A stretch of DNA of 64,000 nucleotides, taken from the NCBI GenBank assembly GCA_024402115.1, contig JAKSJQ010000007.1, positions 1 to 64,000 of the forward strand, in the 5' to 3' direction. A model generated the notes under the pieces. It saw only the letters and a program-made list of their open reading frames with translations. It did not search any database and had not been told where the DNA came from. Origin of the DNA: Bacteroidales bacterium. Lineage in GTDB: Bacteria; Bacteroidota; Bacteroidia; Bacteroidales; UBA932. The position numbers and the translations under genes are program-made. Positions 18,429 through 28,843 of the stretch are shown here, one piece after another (position 1 is the stretch's first letter; every line of letters begins with the position of its first letter).

Positions 18429-19637
18429 ATGCGAAATATGATTAAGGTAATATTGCGAAAGGGCAGGGAGGAGTCCCTGCGACGCTTCCACCCATGGGTG
18501 TTCTCAGGCGCCGTTTCCGAAATCCAGGGTTCACCTGCCGAGGGTGACCTCGTGTCAGTGCATTCTGCCGATGGCACTTTCCTTGCAGTCGGTCATTATC
18601 AGATAGGTTCCATTGCGGTCCGCGTCCTGAGCTTCTCCGATGAGGCTCTCCGTCCGGACTTCTATCAGACCCAGCTCGCCAAGGCTCTCGATGTCAGGCG
18701 CGCGGTGGGCCTTGCGAAGGATGGTCCGAACGATACGAACTGCTACAGGCTCGTTCATGGCGAGGGCGACAATCTCCCTGGCCTCATCATCGACTACTAT
18801 GACGGCGTGTGCGTGCTTCAGGCCCATTCTGTGGGCATGTTCCGCGCGAAGAGCCAGATATGTGAGGCCTTGAAGGCGGTCTACGGACCTTCGCTCAAGG
18901 CAGTATATGACAAGAGCTCGGGCACCGCACCTTTCAAGGCGGGACTTGACCTCATCGACGGATATATCTACCGCGCCGAGGGCTTCCGTGACGACGAGCA
19001 ACTCGTTCTCGAGAACGGCCACAAGTTCTATGTGAACTGGACCAGCGGCCAGAAGACCGGTTTCTTCCTTGACCAGCGCGAGAACAGAAACCTCGTCGGA
19101 CGCTATTCTGCCGGCAGGAACGTGCTCAATCTTTTCTGCTACACCGGCGGATTCTCTATCTACGCCCTCGCCGGCGGAGCAAAGCATGTGGATTCTGTCG
19201 ATTGTTCGCAGAAGGCGATGGACATGGTGGACAGGAACGTCGCGCTCAACGGCTTCACGGCAGAACAGCATACCAGCTATTGCTGCGACGCCATCGATTT
19301 CGTGAAGTCCGCTCCTGAAGGCAAGTACGATCTCATGATCGTCGATCCACCAGCATTCGCAAAGCACAGGGGAGTGCTCCGTAATGCCCTTCGAGCATAT
19401 CAGAGGCTCAATGCTGCCGCAATCTCTCGCGTGGCTCCTGGAGGACTCGTATTTACCTACAGCTGCTCACAGGTCGTGGATAAGGAGGCATTCGCACTCG
19501 CAGTATTCTCGGCTGCGGCACAGTCTGGACGCCGCGTAAGGATACTCGACCGCCTTAATCAGCCAGCTGATCATTCTGTGAATATCTACCATCCGGAAGG
19601 AGAATACCTCAAGGGACTTCTACTCTATGTAGAATAG
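18429..19637 (+). CDS. Class I SAM-dependent rRNA methyltransferase, RlmI-like
   Basis: Probable 5-methylcytosine methylase of 23S rRNA. About 402 residues: N-terminal PUA-like domain (HPWVFSGAVSEIQG ... GDLVSVHSADG), a central domain, then a Rossmann methylase with motif I NLFCYTGGFSIYALAGGA, motif IV VDPPAFAK and the motif VI cysteine in TYSCSQ. This matches RlmI (m5C1962). Two ATG candidates, 18429 and 18438, and a TTG at 18420; the second ATG (MIKVILRKGREES) fits the family N-terminus just as well. Follows the exonuclease by about 20 bp, both RNA-related. Confidence 0.88.
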   Translation: MRNMIKVILRKGREESLRRFHPWVFSGAVSEIQGSPAEGDLVSVHSADGTFLAVGHYQIGSIAVRVLSFSDEALRPDFYQTQLAKALDVRRAVGLAKDGPNDTNCYRLVHGEGDNLPGLIIDYYDGVCVLQAHSVGMFRAKSQICEALKAVYGPSLKAVYDKSSGTAPFKAGLDLIDGYIYRAEGFRDDEQLVLENGHKFYVNWTSGQKTGFFLDQRENRNLVGRYSAGRNVLNLFCYTGGFSIYALAGGAKHVDSVDCSQKAMDMVDRNVALNGFTAEQHTSYCCDAIDFVKSAPEGKYDLMIVDPPAFAKHRGVLRNALRAYQRLNAAAISRVAPGGLVFTYSCSQVVDKEAFALAVFSAAAQSGRRVRILDRLNQPADHSVNIYHPEGEYLKGLLLYVE

Positions 19638-19638
19638 T

Positions 19639-19669
19639 TTTGCAATTGTAGAATTTGTTCTTATATTTG
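19639..19669 (+). promoter_or_regulatory. Promoter for tRNA-Cys
   Basis: TTTG at 19639-19642, spacer of exactly 19 bp, TATATTTG at 19662-19669; the tRNA starts 19 bp further on. One of the best consensus promoters in the window. Confidence 0.75.
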
Positions 19670-19688
19670 CAGTCCCAAAAGGAAATAT

Positions 19689-19759
19689 GGTGCGTTGGCC
19701 GAGTGGCTAGGCACAGGTCTGCAAAACCTGCTACAGTGGTTCGATTCCGCTACGCACCT
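19689..19759 (+). tRNA. tRNA-Cys (anticodon GCA)
   Basis: 71-nt cloverleaf. Acceptor stem GGTGCGT (19689-19695) pairs with ACGCACC (19752-19758), discriminator T at 19759. D stem GCC/GGC, anticodon stem CAGGT/ACCTG with loop CTGCAAA, T stem AGTGG/CCGCT with loop TTCGATT. CCA is not encoded. Confidence 0.96.
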
Positions 19760-19763
19760 CACG

Positions 19764-19794
19764 AAAAAGCTCAGGAATTTTCCTGAGCTTTTTT
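19764..19794. terminator. Terminator after tRNA-Cys, probably bidirectional
   Basis: A 14-bp stem (A5-GCTCAGGAA with its complement) with a tiny loop and T runs on both sides. It separates tRNA-Cys from the convergent lipoprotein gene ending at 19806 and can serve both. Confidence 0.92.
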
Positions 19795-19805
19795 CGTTAT
19801 ATGTC

Positions 19806-21296
19806 TTACCTCTGGACGTCTATGATTACGCGTCTGTAAGAGACGAGATTGAATGCACCGTCATCATGTACTTCGCAGACGATGTGGATGGACTGGCCTG
19901 CTGCGCTGAGAGGAATCTTCACGTAGATGGAAGGCTCATGCCTGAAATCAATCGCAAGCAGCTGCTGTGCCCCGTTGAGAATCAGCTCGGTCTGGCCTTC
20001 CTCGTTCCGGTATGAACCTATGACCTCAGTGCCGGCGTGTTCCTGCTGCCACCAATGGTAATTGAGATTGTCTCCTTCGCCGTCATATGAAGAAGACGCG
20101 TCGAGTTTTACAACCGAGCCTGGATTCGCGTTTAAATGAATGGGAGCGACGCCTTCTGCTATCTTCAACGGCTTGTTGTCATCTACCGTTGCCACAAGGC
20201 GGATATGAGGGTTGGTATTGCCCTTTCCCTCGTCAGCCCACTGCATCCTTGCCATGAAATCGTTGAGTTCGTCAGGATAGAAACGCTCCTTGAAGGCTAC
20301 AGATATCGATCGTACCGGCTCCTGCCAGCTGTTCCAGGCCTCAGTCTTGAGGTCAGGGCAGATCCCACGTACATGGAAGCCTGCCCAGCTGGCCTGGGTT
20401 GGATCCTCTGCGTCGTTGAGCCCGTTAGGCATGATGTTGAGGAAGGAAGGAGTGTCACCTTCCACGCCCCAGAGATAGTCGGGATACTCGCTTCCGAGAT
20501 TGCCCCTGGTCTGTATGTTCTTCTGATGCAGCTCCCAGTTCTCCTTGCCGAGGTCGCACTGACGCTGCCATGCACCTTCGTCCCAGATGAGCATGAGGTC
20601 CTCCGGGAAGTTCATCCTCATCCACTGGTGCGAGCTGTAGGCCCGGTCGAATCTGCGCGCATAGACCATGTCCTGGTCGGAGATCGTATAAACCCTGAAT
20701 TTCCTGACGAACCTGGTCAGCTCTTCATCGCTGCGGGTCTGCTGCACGCGCCAGATGGCCTGTGCGAGGGTGTTCGCGCCACCCCATGAACATACCCATA
20801 TCGGACGCGGGTCGTCCTCGTCGGCGAGCTTGATGAGGAAGTCGCTGCCTGGAGTGTCGTTGCCCTCTCCGATAACTCCGATGCCGGCCCTCTGACTGCC
20901 CATCATCGCGCGGCTGCGGATGTAGTCGACGCTGGGCCAGTATCCGAGCTCCTGCCGGCCGTTCTCCTTCTCCAGGGACCTGAATCCCTTCTGCGCAGAG
21001 CGTGCCTTGAGATTGTCGACGTCCCTGCCGTACGCGTCGATGACTCTGGTCAGGTACTCAGCCCACCCGCTCGGATATGGGTCGCAGTTCCAACCGATGG
21101 TGGTGATGAGAGCTTCTATCTCGAAGCGGTCGGCGTATGACATGAGCCTTACCGCCGATTCCATGTCGTCCGGTTCGACTTCACCCGGACCGATGTCGGT
21201 CATTACAACGATGCGTGGTTTGAGTTCAGCCTTTGGCTGGCTGCATGAGACGAGGCAGAGAGCTGCCGCTGCGAGGATGATAAGAGTTCTCTTCAT
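19806..21296 (-). CDS. Nucleoside-hydrolase-like (DUF1593) lipoprotein
   Basis: 496 residues with SpII signal (LCLVSCSQ). The main domain, about 25-310, is the DUF1593/Sde182-type fold related to inosine-uridine nucleoside hydrolases: the Asp-rich start VVMTDIGPGEVEPDDMESA, ALITTIGWN, and CSWGGANTLAQA are seen. The last 90 residues or so (PGSVVKLDASSSYDGEGDNLNYHWWQQE) form an Ig-like C-terminal domain found with it. Family members occur in plant-polysaccharide degraders and some bind cellulose; the catalytic role is not established. Single gene with its own -7 element. Confidence 0.82.
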   Translation of the reverse strand: MKRTLIILAAAALCLVSCSQPKAELKPRIVVMTDIGPGEVEPDDMESAVRLMSYADRFEIEALITTIGWNCDPYPSGWAEYLTRVIDAYGRDVDNLKARSAQKGFRSLEKENGRQELGYWPSVDYIRSRAMMGSQRAGIGVIGEGNDTPGSDFLIKLADEDDPRPIWVCSWGGANTLAQAIWRVQQTRSDEELTRFVRKFRVYTISDQDMVYARRFDRAYSSHQWMRMNFPEDLMLIWDEGAWQRQCDLGKENWELHQKNIQTRGNLGSEYPDYLWGVEGDTPSFLNIMPNGLNDAEDPTQASWAGFHVRGICPDLKTEAWNSWQEPVRSISVAFKERFYPDELNDFMARMQWADEGKGNTNPHIRLVATVDDNKPLKIAEGVAPIHLNANPGSVVKLDASSSYDGEGDNLNYHWWQQEHAGTEVIGSYRNEEGQTELILNGAQQLLAIDFRHEPSIYVKIPLSAAGQSIHIVCEVHDDGAFNLVSYRRVIIDVQR

Positions 21297-21313
21297 ATTG
21301 CTTGCGTGTATTG

Positions 21314-21321
21314 CAAATGTA
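21314..21321 (-). promoter_or_regulatory. -7 promoter element for the DUF1593 lipoprotein
   Basis: Minus strand TACATTTG followed by C, full consensus, about 17 bp before the start codon. Confidence 0.5.
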
Positions 21322-21342
21322 GCCTTTTCTGCCGATAATTTC

Positions 21343-21350
21343 TATATTTG
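21343..21350 (+). promoter_or_regulatory. -7 promoter element for glpK
   Basis: TATATTTG, full consensus, 31 bp before the ATG; divergent from the DUF1593 promoter 21 bp away. Confidence 0.5.
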
Positions 21351-21381
21351 TTGAACATACTGTTACCCTGAACCCCATCAG

Positions 21382-22863
21382 ATGAGAGATTACGTGATAG
21401 CCCTCGACCAGGGCACCAGCTCTTCGAGAGCTATAGTTTTCGACAGGAACGGATATCCGGTAGCCGTAAGCCAGAAGGAATTCACCCAGCATTTCCCGAA
21501 ACCGGGCATGGTCGAGCATGATCCGATGGAGATATGGTCTACCGAGTACGCAGTGATGACGGAGGCGATGGCATCGCGCCGCCTCAAGGGCTCGGACATC
21601 GCGGCAATAGGAATTACCAACCAGCGCGAGACCACCATAGTCTGGGATGCGAACACGGGAAAGCCCATATACAATGCCATCGTATGGCAGGACCGCAGGA
21701 CATCGGATTATTGCAGCAGTCTAAAGGCCGCTGGGCTCACCGACAAGGTCAGGGAGAAGACAGGCCTGATCATAGATGCATATTTCTCCGGAACGAAGAT
21801 CAAGTGGCAGCTCGACAATGTGCCTGGAGCACGCGAGAAGGCCATCAGGGGAGAGCTGCGCTTCGGCACGGTGGACAGCTGGCTGGTGTGGAATCTCACC
21901 GACGGCAAGATCCATATCACCGACGTCACCAATGCGTCGAGGACCATGCTCTTCAATATCAACACCCTCGAATGGGACAAGGAACTTCTCGAACTTCTCG
22001 ACATCCCCGAGTCCATGATGCCGAAGGTGTGCTCCTCGTCGGAGGTGTATGGGCATACGATGCTCATGGGCAGTGAGGTGCCGGTTGCAGGAATCGCGGG
22101 TGACCAGCAGGCTGCGCTATTCGGGCAGATGTGTACGGAGCCCGGCAGTGTCAAGAATACCTATGGAACAGGATGCTTCCTGCTGATGAATACGGGCGAG
22201 AAGCCTATCCTTTCTCGGAACAGCCTGCTCACGACCATCGCATGGAAGATAGGCGATCAGGTCAATTACGCTCTCGAAGGCTCAATCTTTGTGGCAGGAT
22301 CGATCGTCCAGTGGCTGCGTGACGGTCTGGGAATCATCAGGAAGTCGTCGGATGTCGAGGCGCTCGCAACTTCGGTTCCGGATAACGGAGGAGTATATCT
22401 CGTGCCGGCGCTGACCGGTCTGGGCGCTCCATACTGGGATCAGTACGCGAAAGGCAGCATACATGGACTGACTCGCGGAACCACGGCTGCCCACATCGCA
22501 AGGGCGGCGTTGGAGGGAATAGCGTTCCAGACCATGGACATAGTCGCGGCGATGGAAAGGGATGCGCAGATGCCGTTGGGCGAGCTCAAGGTGGATGGTG
22601 GAGCATCGAGGAACAACCTTCTCATGCAGTTCCAGTCTGATATACTCGGGACCAAGGTCGTAAGGCCTGAGGTGACGGAGACCACCGCCCTCGGTGCAGC
22701 TTACCTGGCAGGACTCGCTGTGGGATTCTGGAAAGACATAGACGAACTTAAGATGCAGTGGAAGGCGGAACGCGTGTTCGAGGCTTCGGCAGACGAGGGG
22801 AAGGTTGCGGCGCTGAAGGCCGGATGGGCGGACGCCGTGGGACGTACGCTGACGGAGGGATAA
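21382..22863 (+). CDS. glpK: Glycerol kinase
   Basis: Phosphorylates glycerol to glycerol-3-phosphate with ATP. 493 residues, standard length. FGGY-kinase features: N-terminal [13 protein letters not shown] phosphate loop, substrate block [34 protein letters not shown], and the C-terminal [16 protein letters not shown]. Stands alone: no glpF or glpD neighbour, only its own promoter before and a strong terminator after. Confidence 0.97.
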   Translation: MRDYVIALDQGTSSSRAIVFDRNGYPVAVSQKEFTQHFPKPGMVEHDPMEIWSTEYAVMTEAMASRRLKGSDIAAIGITNQRETTIVWDANTGKPIYNAIVWQDRRTSDYCSSLKAAGLTDKVREKTGLIIDAYFSGTKIKWQLDNVPGAREKAIRGELRFGTVDSWLVWNLTDGKIHITDVTNASRTMLFNINTLEWDKELLELLDIPESMMPKVCSSSEVYGHTMLMGSEVPVAGIAGDQQAALFGQMCTEPGSVKNTYGTGCFLLMNTGEKPILSRNSLLTTIAWKIGDQVNYALEGSIFVAGSIVQWLRDGLGIIRKSSDVEALATSVPDNGGVYLVPALTGLGAPYWDQYAKGSIHGLTRGTTAAHIARAALEGIAFQTMDIVAAMERDAQMPLGELKVDGGASRNNLLMQFQSDILGTKVVRPEVTETTALGAAYLAGLAVGFWKDIDELKMQWKAERVFEASADEGKVAALKAGWADAVGRTLTEG

Positions 22864-22864
22864 T

Positions 22865-22903
22865 AAAAAATAGGCTGGCCCTTGTGAGGTCAGCCTATTT
22901 TTT
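22865..22903. terminator. Terminator between glpK and the CE1 esterase
   Basis: A 13-bp stem (22865-22877 with 22891-22903) with A run and T run on either side; works for both convergent genes. Confidence 0.92.
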
Positions 22904-22915
22904 AGGTGTTAGAAT

Positions 22916-23854
<939 letters not shown>

Positions 23855-23957
23855 TTATTGTTTGATGTCTTTCATTCCCAAATATGACTATAATTTGACG
23901 AAAAATACTGGCTTGGGTTTAAAGAATTCACGAAAATGGCCGATCACAGTCGTGTGC

Positions 23958-23988
23958 TTGCATTTTAATTCACGAATCCTTACCTTTG
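23958..23988 (+). promoter_or_regulatory. Promoter for lysA-purU-exonuclease
   Basis: TTG at 23958-23960, 20-bp spacer, TACCTTTG at 23981-23988 followed by C; 38 bp to the lysA ATG. Confidence 0.65.
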
Positions 23989-24026
23989 CCTTTCTTACGG
24001 ACTAACGAAAAAGAATATTTAAGACT

Positions 24027-25184
24027 ATGCTCAGCAGACAATTGGCGTCCACTCTCGTAGAGAAGGAAACCCCATTCTATCTTTATGACATCGACCTGCT
24101 TCGTCAGACTCTCGAGTCTCTCACTTCAGTGGCAAGCAAGTACAACTACGCAATACATTATGCCATCAAGGCTAACTATGATCCGCACATCCTCCAGGTG
24201 ATCCGCGAGTACGGACTCGGCATCGACTGCGCCAGCGGCAATGAGGTGCGCTGTGCAATCGAGGCCGGCTTCGACCCTAATACCATCGTGTACGCAGGTG
24301 TCGGCAAGAAGGACAAGGAGATAAAGTACGCCATCGAGCAGGACATCTTCTCCATCAATGTCGAGAGCATGGAAGAGCTCTGGGTCATCGACCGCTTTGC
24401 AGGTGAGATGGGCAGGAAGGTGAACGTGGGGCTCCGCGTGAACCCGGACATCGACCCTATGACCAACAAGTGCATCGACACAGGTCAGGCGGACAGCAAG
24501 TTCGGTATCTCATACGAGATGATACTCGAGAGGGCTTCCGATATCAAGCAGCTCAAGAACGTGAACATCAAGGGTATGCACCTCCATATCGGATCGCAGA
24601 TCCGCGAGCTCCATGTCTTCGAATACCTCTGCAATAAGGTAAACGTCATCGTCGAGAATCTCACCAACCTCGGATTCGAGCTTGATTTCGTCGATGTCGG
24701 CGGCGGACTCGGAATCAACTATGACATGCCTGAGAACGAGCCTATCCCTAACTTCGCATCTGTATTCTCTATCATCAACTCTCACCTCCGCGTAGGTGAC
24801 CGTCAGGTGCATTTCGAGTTCGGTAGGTCCATCGTAGGAGAGTGCGGCGAGCTCATCACCCGCGTGCTATACAACAAGACCACCGCGACCGGCCGCAAGC
24901 TCGTGATCGTTGACTCCAGCATGACCGAGCTCATCCGTCCTGCGCTCTACGGAGCATACCACTCGATCGAGAACATCACCTCTACTTCTCCTAAGAAGGA
25001 GCGTTACACCATCGTGGGCACTGCCTGCGAGTCTACCGACGTGTTCTCAGAGAGCCTTACTCTTCCTGAGACCCGCCGTGGCGATCTTCTCACCATCAAG
25101 TCAGCAGGTGCGTACGGTATGTCGATGGCTTCTCGCTACAACCAGCACGACCTCCCTGGCGCAGTTTACAGCGATCAGCTCTAG
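24027..25184 (+). CDS. lysA: Diaminopimelate decarboxylase
   Basis: Last step of lysine synthesis, PLP-dependent, cytoplasmic. 385 residues, slightly short as usual for Bacteroidetes. PLP lysine Lys48 in HYAIKANYD; HLHIGSQI, VDVGGGLGINY, FEFGRSIVGECG, and CESTDVF with the active-site cysteine of the other subunit. Followed by purU after 17 bp. Confidence 0.95.
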   Translation: MLSRQLASTLVEKETPFYLYDIDLLRQTLESLTSVASKYNYAIHYAIKANYDPHILQVIREYGLGIDCASGNEVRCAIEAGFDPNTIVYAGVGKKDKEIKYAIEQDIFSINVESMEELWVIDRFAGEMGRKVNVGLRVNPDIDPMTNKCIDTGQADSKFGISYEMILERASDIKQLKNVNIKGMHLHIGSQIRELHVFEYLCNKVNVIVENLTNLGFELDFVDVGGGLGINYDMPENEPIPNFASVFSIINSHLRVGDRQVHFEFGRSIVGECGELITRVLYNKTTATGRKLVIVDSSMTELIRPALYGAYHSIENITSTSPKKERYTIVGTACESTDVFSESLTLPETRRGDLLTIKSAGAYGMSMASRYNQHDLPGAVYSDQL

Positions 25185-25201
25185 TCTACGGAGGGATTGC
25201 C

Positions 25202-26059
25202 ATGGGAACTACCGCAAAGTTGCTTCTGCACTGTCCGGACAGGCAGGGTATCGTGACTGAGATCACGAACTTCATCTCCGTCAACAACGGAAACATCGTA
25301 TATACAGACCAGTACGTGGACAGGATCAACAACGTCCTGTTCATGAGGCTGGAGTGGGAGCTCGAGGGCTTCACCATTCCTCGCGATCAGATAAAGGAAT
25401 ATTTCCGTACCATCTTCGCGAAGAAGTTCGATATGGAATTCGGAATCTACTTCAGCGACGTGAAGCCGAGGATGGCTCTTTTCGTGAGCAAGCAGAACCA
25501 TTGCCTCTTCGACATTCTTGCGCGCTACACTGCGGGTGAGTGGGAGGTGGAGATCCCATGCATAGTAAGCAACCATGAGGACCTCCGCCCAGTTGCCGAG
25601 CGCTTCGGAATCCCTTACTACTGCTTCCCGATCAACAAGAGCAACAAGGATGAGCTCGAGCCTAAGGAGATGGCGCTCCTCGAGGAGTTTGGCATCAATT
25701 TCATCGTGCTTGCCAAGTATATGCAGATCATCTCTCCGAAGATGATAGAGAAGTATCCTCACAACATCATCAACATCCACCACTCCTTCCTTCCTGCCTT
25801 CATCGGCGCGAAGCCTTACCATCAGGCTTTCGAGAGGGGCGTGAAGATCATCGGTGCTACCAGCCACTATGTGACTGAGGACCTCGACGCAGGTCCTATC
25901 ATCGAGCAGGATGTGATCCGTATTTCCCACAAGGATACCCCTGAGACTCTCGTCTACAAGGGAAAGGACCTTGAGAAGATTGTCCTCAGCCGTGCCGTGC
26001 TCAAGCACATAGACCGCAAGATTCTTACCTATAAGAACAAGACGGTCATCTTCGAGTAA
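25202..26059 (+). CDS. purU: Formyltetrahydrofolate deformylase
   Basis: Hydrolyses 10-formyl-THF to formate and THF, balancing one-carbon units. 285 residues: N-terminal ACT domain at about 5-85 (LLLHCPDRQGIVTEITNFIS), then a formyl-transferase fold with the catalytic stretch NIINIHHSFLPAFIGAKPYHQA and Asp in EDLDAGPIIEQD. Second gene of the lysA unit; the next ORF begins immediately after its stop. Confidence 0.95.
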   Translation: MGTTAKLLLHCPDRQGIVTEITNFISVNNGNIVYTDQYVDRINNVLFMRLEWELEGFTIPRDQIKEYFRTIFAKKFDMEFGIYFSDVKPRMALFVSKQNHCLFDILARYTAGEWEVEIPCIVSNHEDLRPVAERFGIPYYCFPINKSNKDELEPKEMALLEEFGINFIVLAKYMQIISPKMIEKYPHNIINIHHSFLPAFIGAKPYHQAFERGVKIIGATSHYVTEDLDAGPIIEQDVIRISHKDTPETLVYKGKDLEKIVLSRAVLKHIDRKILTYKNKTVIFE

Positions 26060-26578
26060 ATGCGCAGGGGAGTAGCAATCGACTTCGAGACAGCAAACGA
26101 ATGTCCTACGAGCGTGTGCAGCGTCGGTGCCGTACTGTTCGAGGATGGGGAAGTCGTGCGCTCATTCTATAGCCTGATTCAACCCGAGCCAAACTACTAC
26201 AAATGGTTCTGCCAGAGGGTGCATGGACTCGGGCACTGCGACACGGATGATGCTCCTGTCTTTCCCTATGTCTGGGAGGCTCTGGAGAAGGAGATAGGTC
26301 AGGGCTTGTCCCTCGAGGAGATGGGGATTCCTTTCGTTGCGCATAACAGCCGATTCGACGAAGGCTGCCTCAAGGCTGTGTTCTCCGTCTATGGCATGAC
26401 CTATCCCGACTACGAGTTCCGTGATACCCTGGCCGCATCAAGGCGCCATTACGGAAACATGCTTCCGAACCATCAGTTGCAGACGGTTGCGGAAGCATGC
26501 GGTTATTCTCTTGTGAACCATCACCACGCGCTCGCAGATGCCGAGGCCTGCGCCGCGATCGCGATGAAGATTCTCTGA
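26060..26578 (+). CDS. DnaQ-like DEDDh 3'-5' exonuclease
   Basis: 172-residue single-domain exonuclease. Exo I AIDFETAN (Asp8, Glu10), Exo II AHNSRFDEGCL, Exo III HHALADAEACA with the His of the DEDDh class. Such stand-alone proteins act in DNA repair or RNA trimming; the exact role is unknown. The ATG follows the purU stop with no gap. Converges on the next gene with one base between stops. Confidence 0.9.
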   Translation: MRRGVAIDFETANECPTSVCSVGAVLFEDGEVVRSFYSLIQPEPNYYKWFCQRVHGLGHCDTDDAPVFPYVWEALEKEIGQGLSLEEMGIPFVAHNSRFDEGCLKAVFSVYGMTYPDYEFRDTLAASRRHYGNMLPNHQLQTVAEACGYSLVNHHHALADAEACAAIAMKIL

Positions 26579-26579
26579 T

Positions 26580-27464
26580 TTATTCGATCTTGCGGACTTC
26601 GGTGTTGAGCCACCTTTCCATCTCGCCGACGAATTCGCGCTTGAAGATTCTTTCTGACCAACCCCAGCCGTGGCCGCCGGAAGGGTAGATGTGCATTGAT
26701 GCGCTCACCTTGTTGGCTACGAGGGCCTCGTAGTACCTGAGGCTGTTGGCAACCGGTACGAGGAAGTCGTCAGATGAGAGGAGGATGAGAGCCGGAGGAG
26801 TGTTCGGAGTGACATGCTTGTCGTTTGAGTAGAGGTCCACAAGCTCCTGTGAAGGGTTCTCGCCGAGAAGGCCGTCATAAGAGCCTCTGTGGGTGTATGA
26901 GAGGTCCATGGTGGTCACAGGGTAGAAGAGAATCTGGAATTCAGGACGGTTCTCGTCGCTGGTGAAGTGGGTGGCTGCGGTAGACGCGAGGTGGCCACCT
27001 GCTGAACATCCCATCACGCCGACATGCTCGATTCCGAGATCCTTGCGTCCGCGCATGATCTTGATGGCTTCCTGTACGTCGCTGAGCGGTACGTCATGAT
27101 GTCCTCTCGGGAGACGGTACTCGAGGAGGCAGAAGGTGTAGCCGTGGGCATTGAACCAATCCTTGAAGTCGCGTCCCTCGTGGGTGTCCGAGAGCATGGC
27201 GTATCCGCCGCCCGGACATGCGATGACGCAATAGCCGTTAGGGTTCCTTGCAGGATAGACTTCCATGTATGCTTCTGTATATCTGCTGCCTGCAGGAGAC
27301 TCGAATGCATTAGGTGCTCCGTTTGGCCATATCTTGACTGTGTCTACGCGTGGGCCGAATGAGAAACCGCCGCGTCTCTGCTGAGGCGCACGCTGCGCTG
27401 GGGCCTGTGCTAACAAGGCCACTGATGCCGCCATGAGGGCGAGCGAGAGAAGAAATCTTTTCAT
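26580..27464 (-). CDS. Secreted alpha/beta hydrolase, acetyl-xylan-esterase-like
   Basis: 294 residues with signal peptide (MKRFLLSLALMAASVALLAQ) and a short Gln/Arg/Pro-rich stretch. HSL/BD-FAE-type fold: oxyanion PGGGY, nucleophile GCSAGGH, Asp in LSSDDFLVP, His in PSGGHGWGW. Enzymes of this kind in Bacteroidales deacetylate or deferuloylate xylan and often sit with GH10/GH43 genes. Here it stands alone with its own promoter. Substrate inferred. Confidence 0.82.
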   Translation of the reverse strand: MKRFLLSLALMAASVALLAQAPAQRAPQQRRGGFSFGPRVDTVKIWPNGAPNAFESPAGSRYTEAYMEVYPARNPNGYCVIACPGGGYAMLSDTHEGRDFKDWFNAHGYTFCLLEYRLPRGHHDVPLSDVQEAIKIMRGRKDLGIEHVGVMGCSAGGHLASTAATHFTSDENRPEFQILFYPVTTMDLSYTHRGSYDGLLGENPSQELVDLYSNDKHVTPNTPPALILLSSDDFLVPVANSLRYYEALVANKVSASMHIYPSGGHGWGWSERIFKREFVGEMERWLNTEVRKIE

Positions 27465-27483
27465 GAGTTTTGTGTTATTTCTT

Positions 27484-27491
27484 CAAATATA
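27484..27491 (-). promoter_or_regulatory. -7 promoter element for the acetyl-esterase-like gene
   Basis: Minus strand TATATTTG, full consensus, 19 bp before the start codon. Confidence 0.5.
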
Positions 27492-27590
27492 ATACAAAGT
27501 GTGAATAAATGAGGCAAAAGTGGCTATCAATGTCATGCACATTTGCCTCTAATTTGCATCTATCGTACTGTGTACAAATTTATTAGTGTC

Positions 27591-28409
27591 ATGAAAAGAT
27601 TATTTATTGTAATGGCTGTTGCCGTGTCTTCCATGCTTTTCGCAAGCTGTGAGAAAGACAATCATGCACCAGTTCCTCCAAAGGCGGAATCAGTCGCTCT
27701 CGACCTTTCCGCTTTCTCTACCACTGCCACCAAGGCTCAATCAGACGAAATCGATGAATTCTTCACATTCGCGGCAGATCAGGTTCTTGCGAATTGGATC
27801 AAGATCTATGAGCAGATCATCAATATCCCAGTTCACGGGTATGAACTCGTGATCGACAGCACCCCTGTCCAGGAAGGAAAGGGATGGGTCTGGACTGTCT
27901 CATACAAGGACATGCTTGACCAGCTCTATACCGTTAAGCTCTATGGTGAGGACAAGGGAAAGAAGACTGAGTGGGAACTCAGGGTCTCGAAGGACGGCCT
28001 TCTCGGATATGAGGATTTCTGCTGGATCAGCGGCTGGTCATCAAAGGACGGCAGGAAGGGACAGTGGTCTGTCAAGGTGAATCCGCTCGACACAGACGTG
28101 CTCGTGACCATCGATTGGACCGCAGACGACAGCAAGCTTCTCTCATCCAAGATAACTTATGCCCTCAACCATCTCTGCTGCGGCATCCATCCATTCTTCA
28201 ACAGCAGCTATATCGAGTATGTGGCAGGAGCAAGCGATGATGCTTATGATTCAACCATCACTGCATGCTACAGCCATATGGAGAATGCGTTCTGGACTGT
28301 CAAGATAGAGTGGAACAGCGAGAACTGCTCTGGCCGTGTGAGCTGTGAGAGCAAGTTCGGAAGCTCTGAATGGCATTGCTGGAATGGCAATCAGGAAGAC
28401 GTCGAGTAG
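27591..28409 (+). CDS. Hypothetical lipoprotein, unrecognised
   Basis: Not recognised as any family. Start taken at 27591, where MKRLFIVMAVAVSSMLFASC gives a good SpII signal with cysteine at residue 20. The mature part (about 250 residues) is hydrophilic, rich in Trp, Ser and Asp, with repeated Trp-containing strands (GWVWTVSYKD, KTEWELRVS, GQWSVKVN, AFWTVKIEWNS), so a beta-rich extracellular fold is likely. Codon use is like that of the neighbours. No partner gene; the next gene is convergent 5 bp away. Confidence 0.7.
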   Translation: MKRLFIVMAVAVSSMLFASCEKDNHAPVPPKAESVALDLSAFSTTATKAQSDEIDEFFTFAADQVLANWIKIYEQIINIPVHGYELVIDSTPVQEGKGWVWTVSYKDMLDQLYTVKLYGEDKGKKTEWELRVSKDGLLGYEDFCWISGWSSKDGRKGQWSVKVNPLDTDVLVTIDWTADDSKLLSSKITYALNHLCCGIHPFFNSSYIEYVAGASDDAYDSTITACYSHMENAFWTVKIEWNSENCSGRVSCESKFGSSEWHCWNGNQEDVE

Positions 28410-28414
28410 ACTGT

Positions 28415-28843
28415 CTAATCCTGCCAACTTCTGATAGTGAACAATCCCGCTGCGATGGAAAGCAGCGGGATTGCTGCTATTATGATGAGCTTGATCTGAG
28501 GCAACAGCGTCTTTCCAGACTCGATTACAGAGCCGATTTCTTTCGTGTCGAGTCCCAGGCTTTCGAGCATTGGGAAGAGGCTCACAGAAGGGGAGAACAT
28601 CATGCTGAGGATGACGGTGATGCCTGCGAGCAGTCCGATTCCGAACGCTGCGGCGATGGCACGTCTATATTTTCGCTCTGCGGCGCGCTTATACTCAAGC
28701 ACGTCTTCCAGAGTGTATCTGTCTGCGGTCTTTGCGTCCACTTCGTCGAGCTTCGTACAGAGCTTCTCGAGGAAATCCTCCGACGAAGAAAGCTCAGGCT
28801 TTGCTGCCTGGAAAAGATCGCGTATGTCCTGGTCGTTATTCAT
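28415..28843 (-). CDS. Small membrane protein, candidate anti-sigma factor
   Basis: 142 residues, not recognised by sequence. The first 60 are charged and cytoplasmic-looking (IRDLFQAAKPELSSSEDFLEKL); two membrane segments at about 66-85 and 117-136. It overlaps the 3' end of the ECF sigma gene by 8 bp, and a short cytoplasmic domain plus membrane anchor right after an ECF sigma gene is the classic anti-sigma layout. The role is inferred from position only. Confidence 0.65.
   Translation of the reverse strand: MNNDQDIRDLFQAAKPELSSSEDFLEKLCTKLDEVDAKTADRYTLEDVLEYKRAAERKYRRAIAAAFGIGLLAGITVILSMMFSPSVSLFPMLESLGLDTKEIGSVIESGKTLLPQIKLIIIAAIPLLSIAAGLFTIRSWQD

Noticed and set aside
20136..20789. 217-codon plus-strand frame
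   Set aside because: Shadow of the DUF1593 lipoprotein gene.
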